Assembly: GCA_945859605.1 (NCBI GenBank)
Contig: OX243828.1
Span: 26,751,149-26,815,148 of the forward strand
From: Lumbricus rubellus
Lineage: Eukaryota > Annelida > Clitellata > Crassiclitellata > Lumbricidae
DNA length: 64,000 nt
Reading direction: 5' to 3'
The notes beneath the pieces are model-generated. The model ran no database searches and was not told where the DNA came from. It was given only the letters and a program-made list of their open reading frames with translations. Both the position numbers and the translations under genes were made by a program. This document shows positions 58,501 through 64,000 of this stretch, piece after piece. Within the stretch, counting starts at the first letter, position 1. Each line of letters starts with the position of its first letter.

Positions 58501-60032
58501 CAGCAGTTGATGATTTCAACGGGTGTGGCGTGGCCGTCCACAGCTGCTGCTGCAACTACATCTCCTCTCCTCCTTGCTTCAACCGTTTCACCCCTGTCTG
58601 CTGTCGGTCAGGCGTCGGCGATCGCCCCTCCCCCGCTTTGGCCATCGATGGGAATTTCCAACCAGCCGGGCAACAACAGCATGCTGCGGCTCACATCGCT
58701 CGAGTCTCCTGCCGCCGTTCCATTTTTCCACCAGATGGGGTGTGTTGGTGCACGCTCTGGCACTTCCACAATCAGGGCGCACTCCGGCAGCAGCACGGCT
58801 AGCAGCCGAGGGGACGCGGAGCAGAGCAACAAAGACGAATCGAAGAAGCCGAGCAAAAGGACGAACAAAAGAAGCAAGACTGACGAGAAGAACTCAGAGA
58901 AGAAGTCGGAGAAGAACTCAGAGAAGAAGTCGGAGAAGAAGTCAGAGAAGAAGTCGGAGAAGAAGTCGGAGAAGATGTCGGAGAAGAAGTCGGAGAAGAT
59001 GTCGGAGAAGTCGAAGGAGATGCAGCTGGAGACAGGGTTTGTAATTGCTTTTAAGATGTTGTCTGTAACGTGTTGTGCCTTATTCGGTGTTTAACCCTTT
59101 AATGACGAGCTTCATTGTTTTGCCAATGCATTTAGTGCGCGCTCATCTTTGAAGGTTTGATGATAACCCCATCTCTGCAGTGACCTTGTGACTTTAATGT
59201 TCAGAGGTTTCGTTAGAGATTTGTTAAGAAGGCTTCTCTGCACACATTGGCCTCCAATTTGAACTGAGGAGTATGAAGCAAAGGAGGGAATGCTTGCAGT
59301 GAACAATCCTATGTCCAGTTTTACTTAGCAGGGTACGTATGTATGTATGCACACTTGTTATAGCACCCCTTCAACGTTCTACTCGGTGGCGCTCCCAACT
59401 ACAGTGCGGACACTGAATCGGAGTTTCACGCCAAAGTGCATGAGCAATTGCGAGTGAAGGACTTGCTCAATGTCCCTGTAAGGCAGCTTGAGTTGGATTC
59501 GAACCCTCATGTGTGATGATGAGCTGGGGTTAAGGTCCTTGTTGGCCAGAGAAATGGAAGAATTTGTAATTATAGCATCTGTTGTGTTGGTGTTGACTGC
59601 TCAGTGCATCAAGCGATGGCACCCCCAAAATCAAGCTTTATTGAGTTCTATACCCAGATCAGTCCAAATGACAGAGATACAGCCTATGAAGAATGAGAAG
59701 TTTTAAATTTAAGTTAAGTCTTACGTGTGCTTATAAATACAAGTAACTGAATTGACATAAGTCTAAGTTTCCAAAGAATTGGAACAATTACTGAGTTGAG
59801 ATAAAGTGCGTTTTCACTGTACTAGCTCTGGTTTGGACTGAGTTCACTTTATGGCCTGTGAAAATATCTTATGTGTAACTAGGCATTTATTTTTTTGCAC
59901 TTTTATCTGTATTGTTTCAGCGATGAAGTGGAAGTGGCGGCCAACTTGATTGGCGAAATAATGAAGGGTGCCATTGCAGAGTTCCAGACATCAGAAAAGA
60001 ACAGAAAGAGATCCTCGTGCATTATTTCCTGA
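39620..60032 (+). CDS. Tudor-Spen RNA-binding protein with CaaX end (13 exons)
   Basis: The coding exons are 39620-40714, 44175-44327, 45327-45395, 47825-47980, 49014-49183, 50537-50779, 51465-51553, 51883-52031, 53608-53733, 54930-55157, 55760-55905, 56967-59036 and 59921-60032. Every junction is GT-AG and every phase agrees, giving 1,601 codons. The start is set by TAA at 39608, in frame just before the ATG. Domains in order are an acidic N-terminus (1-365), an extended Tudor domain (about 366-545), three RRMs (about 579-658, 680-750, 757-831), a disordered linker (876-1565) and a C-terminus with helix, basic patch and CIIS. The RRMs match Spen/SPEN RRM2-4. The usual Spen RRM1 and SPOC domain are absent. 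Expected role: membrane-tethered binding of RNA and methylarginine partners. The join between exon 1 and the Tudor exons rests on phase only; transcripts would settle it. Confidence 0.78.
41443..42340. mobile_element. hAT-like element in intron 1 (CAGCGTTTCCCAA)
   Basis: Ends CAGCGTTTCCCAA and TTGGTAAACGTTG are inverted. The perfect 8-bp duplication GTTTAGAT lies at 41435-41442 and 42341-42348. About 0.9 kb, no transposase seen. Confidence 0.9.
42385..42588 (+). mobile_element. RT C-terminal fragment
   Basis: KRKRGRPRKNWKDIINDDL and WEEAEELAMNRDESRR, then a stop. This is the usual end of an endonuclease/RT-type LINE, in intron 1. Confidence 0.75.
42876..42935 (+). mobile_element. L2-type 3' tail
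   Basis: GGAGCTCCTCTGAGTAGCTA...GGGGCGCTATATAAAT, the shared L2/SINE-I tail. Confidence 0.75.
43345..43703. mobile_element. hAT-like element in intron 1 (CATAGGCGTAGG)
   Basis: Ends CATAGGCGTAGGGGAC and GTCTCCTACGCCTATG; perfect 8-bp duplication CTTATATG (43337-43344 and 43704-43711). It carries GACGACCTTTTTAGTCATC. Confidence 0.92.
44860..45225 (-). mobile_element. Possible LINE C-terminal remnant
   Basis: The minus-strand frame ends in FHAPATREWNRLPLSLSS, similar to the xxAPxxWNxLP motif of LINE C-termini. The rest is not recognisable. It lies in intron 2. Confidence 0.4.
45665..46690 (-). mobile_element. Tc1/mariner element in intron 3, inactive
   Basis: Ends CAGGGTGGCGCATAAAAAGT and ACTTTTTATGCGCCACCCTG are flanked by TA. 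The minus strand reads CIMVLVGVSRMGKASVV and VEPGTRVNSKC, a Tc1/mariner transposase core, with stops after it. It is the relative of 26338-27474. Confidence 0.9.
46735..46975 (+). mobile_element. RT C-terminal fragment
   Basis: LIEGRLEVKRCRGRPRQKLL and ERWRHWTFGPATWQRT match the LINE 3' end pattern. It lies in intron 3, directly after the Tc1/mariner copy. Confidence 0.7.
47483..47723. repeat. Intronic repeats before exon 4
   Basis: TGTAGTCTATATTTTCAGAA and about 60 bp after it recur at 48796-48871, on the other side of exon 4. TATCCTATGCTGACGATTAA also occurs twice at 47619 and 47689. Confidence 0.85.
48020..48080 (+). mobile_element. L2-type 3' tail
   Basis: GGAGCGCCTCTGAGTAGAAC...GAGGCGCTATATAAATC, in intron 4. 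Confidence 0.75.
48191..48522. mobile_element. hAT-like element in intron 4 (CAGTGGTTCCCAACC)
   Basis: Ends CAGTGGTTCCCAACC and GGTTGGGAACCGCTG; perfect 8-bp duplication GTATAGAC (48183-48190 and 48523-48530). Confidence 0.93.
49470..49502. repeat. ATT microsatellite
   Basis: About eleven ATT units in intron 5. Confidence 0.95.
49540..50060 (-). mobile_element. tRNA-type SINE split by an inverted-repeat element
   Basis: GACCTGCTCAAGGTCCCTAC is interrupted and resumes as GTCCCTACGCAGTATTATCA, followed by GGCTTGAACTCATGCTCTCC. The layout resembles SINE-IV. Confidence 0.55.
49577..49946. mobile_element. hAT-like element nested in SINE (CATAGAGATGTA)
   Basis: Ends CATAGAGATGTA and TACATCTCTATG are exact inverted repeats. 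GTCCCTAC is duplicated perfectly (49569-49576 and 49947-49954). Inside, CTCCCGACCAATCACA occurs three times in tandem. Confidence 0.93.
50246..50452 (-). mobile_element. SINE-I copy in intron 5
   Basis: The CTACTCAGAGGCTCTTCCGAC tail, GACTTGCTCAAGGTCC and a CCACCGC head are present, in minus orientation. It ends about 85 bp before exon 6. Confidence 0.8.
50799..50870. mobile_element. 72-bp TTAA-flanked element in intron 6
   Basis: TTAA/CCCGTTTACCGTG at the left and CACGGTAAAAAGG/TTAA at the right. The ends pair except for a few bases. TTAA targets are typical of piggyBac-type elements. Confidence 0.65.
52292..53263. mobile_element. 0.97-kb TTAA-flanked element in intron 8
   Basis: TTAA/CCCTCAGGCTACCA at the left and TGGTAGCCCGAGGG/TTAA at the right. 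The internal G/C tracts GGGGGGGGTTACCACCCCCC are themselves palindromic. No transposase is seen. piggyBac-like by target and end sequence. Confidence 0.78.
54075..54200 (-). mobile_element. SINE-I head fragment in intron 9
   Basis: GAAGGACTTGCCCAAAATCC and a CACTACATCACCGCGCCCC head remain; the tail is missing. Confidence 0.7.
54812..54873. mobile_element. 62-bp TTAA-flanked element in intron 9
   Basis: TTAA/CCCTTTAATGCCGGAG at the left and TCTCGGCATTAAAGGG/TTAA at the right. It is almost only its own ends. Confidence 0.75.
55200..55415 (-). mobile_element. SINE-I copy in intron 10
   Basis: CTATAGCGCCCCTTCAGGCA tail, AGGACTTGCTCAGGGTCC and GGGGATTCGAACCTGG B box, in minus orientation. Confidence 0.8.
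56385..56800 (-). mobile_element. RT C-terminal fragment in intron 11
   Basis: Minus-strand pieces MAPEYLCLRK, WLSRILHGRSWRDRIRNEKT, VRSRGRQQKTWMDNIMEDM and KAVDTTRDIGMWKRLV are the 3' part of an endonuclease/RT-type LINE with frame breaks. Confidence 0.7.
56967..59036 (+). other. Exon 12: disordered SR/KSEK linker
   Basis: A 2,070-bp exon encoding residues 875-1564. It is rich in Arg-Ser, with three RRxS sites (RRGS at 1059-1062, RRRSS at 1131-1135, RRFS at 1183-1186). A short predicted helix, IEERIRALDDMLKLV, follows, then a Ser/Pro/Ala-rich middle and about ten KSEK/MSEK repeats near 1513-1555. No SPOC domain is present. The donor is ACAGG/GTTTGT, phase 2. Confidence 0.85.
59345..59510 (-). 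mobile_element. SINE-I copy, head lost, in intron 12
   Basis: ACACTTGTTATAGCACCCCTTC tail region, GAAGGACTTGCTCAATGTCC and GGATTCGAACCC are present, then it stops. Confidence 0.7.
59921..60032 (+). other. Exon 13: amphipathic helix and CaaX terminus
   Basis: The acceptor TATTGTTTCAG precedes a 112-bp coding tail that completes the Gly codon and reads DEVEVAANLIGEIMKGAIAE, then KNRKRSSCIIS and TGA. The helix has hydrophobic spacing close to the published PKA RII-binding pattern. CIIS, with a basic stretch before it, fits a farnesylated and membrane-bound end. Confidence 0.78.
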
Positions 60033-60456
60033 TTGACTGTTGAGATCTGAACAGAATTTAATTATAATGTGATCAAACGCCAATGGGCGACTATAAGATA
60101 ATACAGAGTTCTAAATAGGCTAAGTTGGACGTCATAATTAGCAATTTATTTTGTCAATGCCCCAATTTCGTTCCCTTTTCATCTATGCTGTTTATCAGTT
60201 TGCAGATGGACAAGAGGTAGCACTTTGTTTTCCCCTGTGTGTTGTGTTGGCTGCCAAACAGTCAGCATCTTATTCCTAGTATTTTCAAATTGTTTTACAT
60301 GCAAATGAAACCGTCATAGAGTTCTGCAGCTTCGCTTCGTACAAATTTGAACAAACGTTTGAATAAGTGTTTTGTGCATGAAATTTCTATCTGTCATGTT
60401 TGTCGTATCGTCGGTTTTATGTTTCCTTAATGTTTTCATGATGAGAGTGTATTAAG

Positions 60457-60612
60457 CAGTGGCGTAGCCAGGAATTTCTGATGGGAAGGGGGGGGGTTAT
60501 GGTCGGATGCTTGTTTTTCTTATATTAGTGGATAGCCTTTAATATTTTGTTCCCCTAAGCCAATTGGGGGGGGGGGGAGTTTATCCCCAAATCCCCCTTG
60601 TCGATGCCACTG
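60457..60612. mobile_element. hAT-like element (CAGTGGCGTAGCC)
   Basis: Starts CAGTGGCGTAGCCAGG and ends GATGCCACTG. Flanks GTATTAAG and GTACTAAG are an 8-bp duplication with one change. Same family as 10596-10741. Confidence 0.85.
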
Positions 60613-60935
60613 GTACTAAGGCAACTGTGAAACTAGTCATTATTAATTTGTTTTAGAGTTGGTTTCAAATTTTGTGATGCAACCTTTAGAGCAAGTTTTA
60701 CTATGTATTAGTAGTAGTACTGTAATACTTTCTGTGGAGCTGCTTTTCAAATTGTTTTTTTTGTTTATAATACAGTTTGCACTCATGCAAACGAAGCTAT
60801 GATATTCAAGTACAAAACCTGATCTCAAGAAATGTAATATTACATTTTGTATTAATATTATGCATTTGTGATATCTTGATACCTGAGCTTCAACTATTAT
60901 ATGTGCCATAATTATACAATGCATGCGTGCCTTAA

Positions 60936-61805
60936 CCCTTAAACTGCCGCATACTTCTTGGGTTATTGCACACCGGATGCCAAATACTTTTTTTGCAATA
61001 TACTTCGAAACGTCACAACTCATTGAGAAACAGTGAGGCATATAGGTACATAGAAATATCTAGCAAATGAAATTCACCGACCTCTTTCAGCCTCCTCACA
61101 TCGCCCACTCCGCTCTTCAAATAGATTTGATCTTTTAGTTCCTCCTACTAGAACGACTATGGCTCAGTCCCGATCCTTTGCATCAATTGACCCCTCTCTT
61201 TGGAATACTCTGTCTCCATCTACTCGGTCTCAACTTCTAACTGGTAACCTCCTCCTCATTTTCTTTCCTCAAAACTTATTTCTTCTCTCGTGGCCTTGCG
61301 CACTGGGAGCGCCTCTGAACGGTTCACCCTAGTAGAGGCGCTTTATAAATGTTTTGATACGATAGGTATATAGAGGTATATATATAGATTATAGGTATAT
61401 ATAGTCATATAGGCATGTATATATACATAGGTATATTGATACATAGGCCTATAGGTATATATAGGAATATATATATTATAGGTATATAGATATATATATG
61501 TAAGTACATAGGTATATGTAGGTATATATACACGTGTAAAGGTATATATATATATTTAGATATACAGTATAAGTATATATAGCTAAGAATATAGGTATAT
61601 ATTACATGAATATATACGGTATATAGGTATATATAGGTATCTATATAGGTATACAGGTATGAATAGGTATATATAGGCATAGGTATATTTGCTATATAAG
61701 CTTAGCGGTACAAATATCAAATATGCGTCAACCGGCTATAGTCGGTTCGGGCGTTCAGTCAAATTACCGCGGAACGGAACCCATTTGGTTCCGGCAGTTC
61801 AAGGG
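60936..61805. mobile_element. 0.87-kb TTAA-flanked element
   Basis: TTAA/CCCTTAAACTGCCG at the left and CGGCAGTTCAAGGG/TTAA at the right. The interior carries an L2-type LINE end (61080-61350, with RSFASIDPSLWNTLSPSTRS) and a TAGGTATA microsatellite (61360-61690). Confidence 0.72.
61360..61690. repeat. TATAGGTATA microsatellite
   Basis: Imperfect TATATAGG/TATA units of about 330 bp, following the LINE tail. Confidence 0.9.
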
Positions 61806-62044
61806 TTAATTATACGATGCATATTCCGTGTGATTATTTATTGTTAATTTGAAAGTTATGTTTAAAAAAATTACGATGCCATTTTGTGTAATTGTACTTC
61901 TTTTCTTAAATTTACTTTAGAGGAATACTAGGTGTCATATTGACAACGTGGGAGACAACTCCAGTTAGCTAGAGCACAGGAGCTATGCTACACTTGCTTC
62001 CTGATGCTATTCTCTGAAGCATTTTTTATTCAACCAAAAACTGT

Positions 62045-62135
62045 ACTTTTTGCAGTGCTAGAGTTGGGAGCACTCCTGCGTAGTACCGTTGAAGAGGCAC
62101 TATATAAATTCATTAATGAATGAATATGAATAAAT
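62045..62135 (+). mobile_element. L2-type 3' tail
   Basis: GGGAGCACTCCTGCGTAGTA...GAGGCACTATATAAATTC with ATGAATGAAT tail. Confidence 0.75.
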
Positions 62136-62139
62136 GTGG

Positions 62140-62440
62140 TGACCTGCAAGGTCTAGCTATTAAGTTGTAATTGTGATAGATGCAGTTGGTATATATATAT
62201 TACAAGCCACAGCAAAAACTGCCAAACATAAACAGCTGATGGTAAATTCACATCATATAAACTTCTGTTCATCTGTAAACAACAAATATCTGTTTGTAAT
62301 AATTATTGTGCACACTGCGAAACTTAATCGATTCAGGAAGCAAGTACACCGCCTAAATTATGCCGTTACTTCTATAAAATGCAAGATTATGCACGAAAAC
62401 TGGCATACACAAGGCAAAAGCAGCACAGCATACAAGCAGG
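62140..62440. other. No feature seen
   Basis: AT-rich sequence with an open frame of about 100 codons, but without any recognisable protein or splice context. Confidence 0.4.
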
Positions 62441-62442
62441 TT

Positions 62443-62609
62443 TTAAAGTGGGTGGGAACGGCGTTCCCACTGCTCTAGAATTTCTTGGCTTGCATTCCCA
62501 CTGCCCAAAATGCATGTAACCCTTGAAACGTGGGCGTTCCCAATAAAACTTCATCAGCGTTCCCACTGCTCACAGTTGGTATTCCCACTGCTCACCCAAA
62601 CCACTTTAA
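62443..62609. mobile_element. Candidate small inverted-repeat element
   Basis: TTAAAGTGGGTGGG at the left and CCCAAACCACTTTAA at the right pair with one mismatch. GTTCCCACTGCTC recurs inside four times with variations. Confidence 0.5.
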
Positions 62610-62614
62610 CCACT

Positions 62615-63640
62615 GAGTACAAGCCTCTAATAAAACAAAACATTGAACAGAGGACATCTGTTCTAATCAGCAACTGCAGGAATAACAAGCCACCACCCAA
62701 GAACACACTGACCTTGAACTGTGCTTGCCAGCATTACATCCAAAGTACCAGGTCACAACCGACATGAACAACAGCAAGAAGACAATTCATAACGTATCGT
62801 GTAATTCTTTAATCGTGTTCTAATCATGATCGAGTTCTAATAATTATATTCAATTCAGCATCACAAGACAAGTATGACAAGATATTTATATCTAGCTGTC
62901 AATTCCAAAGAGTCCTGGCAAGAAAATTCTTCAAAGACAACATCCACATTAGTAAACACGCAAGTCTATACAAACAACTGGTGGAAATAGTGTTTAGTAG
63001 ACAAGTGAATGGCTTTGTGTCTCAGAGAATAAACCACAGTACTCAGATATATTATTAACCACAGCACATTGAAAAGTAAACTAGACAAACTGAACTACCA
63101 TTGATACTTTTCATGCTTAATAAAGTTACAAAAACTCGTCACAAGGCTATATATATATACAGCAGTCAACTATTGCAGTAACATAGCAATAACAATAAAT
63201 CTAGCAATAGCACATAAGTCTACACTAGCAGTTACATGGAACTAAAAAGCGGTTAAGTGGTATTCAACAGCAACAAAAGATGCATAACAACACAGGAAAC
63301 AACTCTGGCTTTAAAATGAGAATTAAACCGACTAGAACAGGTGAAAAGCAGCTATAACTAAGTTAGCAAAAACACAGCAAAGTCATCACAACAAATATAT
63401 CTTACATATAGAACGAATGTAAATCAAGAATATTTACGGCATGAACATACGTCAACTTGAAAGTAGCGTGGCTCGTCCGGTACACCGTCTACTCTTAACA
63501 GCGTTACAAATCGTCAACTCATTCGATAAACAGAACTCTGATCTCTGCCTGATCCAAATTAAGTTTTAGCAAGAAGAATGACAAGGAATGAATGAATACT
63601 AATCAACAATTGTACTCTACATTTATACTGCCCTCTTTCC
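62615..63640. other. No feature seen
   Basis: AT-rich, no supported gene or repeat. Confidence 0.45.
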
Positions 63641-63644
63641 ATGT

Positions 63645-63778
63645 GCATGAATAACCATACAACAGAACATTGAGGGAATTGTGCAGTCATGAGTCTTGCT
63701 CAAGGTCCATGCACGTTGCACAATGCAGTTTCACACTTGTACTATCCACATTGCATGCTAACATTCTATCCATTCGGC
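63645..63778 (-). mobile_element. SINE-IV-like fragment
   Basis: TGAGTCTTGCTCAAGGTCC and ATTCTATCCATTCGGCTAAC resemble the SINE at 32535-32680. Confidence 0.45.
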
Positions 63779-63780
63779 TA

Positions 63781-63882
63781 ACATGCACTATGTCTTGCCT
63801 TCAACCTTACATGCACTATGTCTTGCCTTCAACCTTACATGCACTATAACTTGCCTTCAACCTTACATGCACTATGACTGTC
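63781..63882. repeat. 28-bp tandem repeat, about 3.5 copies
   Basis: ACATGCACTATGTCTTGCCT and eight more bases repeat at 63781, 63809, 63837 and partly at 63865. Units are directly adjacent with no spacers. Confidence 0.95.
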
Positions 63883-64000
63883 AACTAAAACATTACACAG
63901 CAGAATGTCGGAAGAGATCAGTGAAAGAAAGAAATTGCACATGATAGAATCTACATCTACGAGAAACAAACTGATTTCAGAACTACTGTTTTTTAAACAA

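Noticed and set aside
61405..61680. Tyr/Ile-rich minus-strand frame
   Set aside because: Translation of the TATAGGTATA microsatellite.
63781..63882. Possible CRISPR-like array of 28-bp repeats
   Set aside because: Units are directly adjacent with no spacers, in a eukaryotic sequence.

Overview
The window is eukaryotic nuclear DNA: genes with GT-AG introns, two non-LTR retrotransposon lineages, tRNA-derived SINEs, many small inverted-repeat elements and long microsatellites. The gene families (a Spen-type RNA-binding protein, a PI31/PSMF1 proteasome regulator) and the dispersed word TAGGCCTA suggest an invertebrate deuterostome, echinoderm- or hemichordate-like. That placement is inference only.

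Layout. 1-3,000 holds a broken transposase, a SINE with an expanded minisatellite tail and a C-rich tract. Roughly 3,017-14,335 (copy A) and 21,583-32,512 (copy B) are a direct segmental duplication of about 11 kb. Each copy carries, on the minus strand, a PI31/PSMF1-like coding region and a glutamate-rich protein of unknown function. Each copy also gained its own later insertions: a 1.75-kb endonuclease/RT LINE fragment, a LINE 3' end, a SINE and small elements in A; a Tc1/mariner copy and a 1-kb inverted-repeat element in B. Between the copies lies an L2/CR1-type LINE (15,626-18,265). 32.5-39.5 kb is gene-poor and contains a 1.8-kb inverted-repeat element with a huge ATGT/ACAT palindromic microsatellite.

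The main gene is on the plus strand at 39,620-60,032. I assembled 13 coding exons whose splice phases all agree, giving an open frame of 1,601 codons. In order it encodes: an acidic N-terminus; a complete extended Tudor domain; three RRMs that correspond to RRM2-4 of Spen/SPEN (no RRM1 and no SPOC domain); a long disordered Ser/Arg and Lys/Ser/Glu linker with three RRxS sites; and a final exon with an amphipathic helix, a basic stretch and a C-terminal CIIS prenylation motif. A lipid-anchored Tudor-Spen RNA-binding protein is, as far as I know, not a described architecture. Its introns are crowded with SINEs and 8-bp-TSD or TTAA-flanked elements.

A second unusual signal is the octamer TAGGCCTA. 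Comparing copy A with copy B, and one Tc1/mariner copy with the other, TAGGCCTA (or TAGCCTA, TAGCCCTA, TAGGTCTA) repeatedly replaces a bare TA. The pattern looks like an excision footprint, or micro-insertion, at TA targets. The duplicated blocks also supply natural empty sites that date and delimit many of the insertions.
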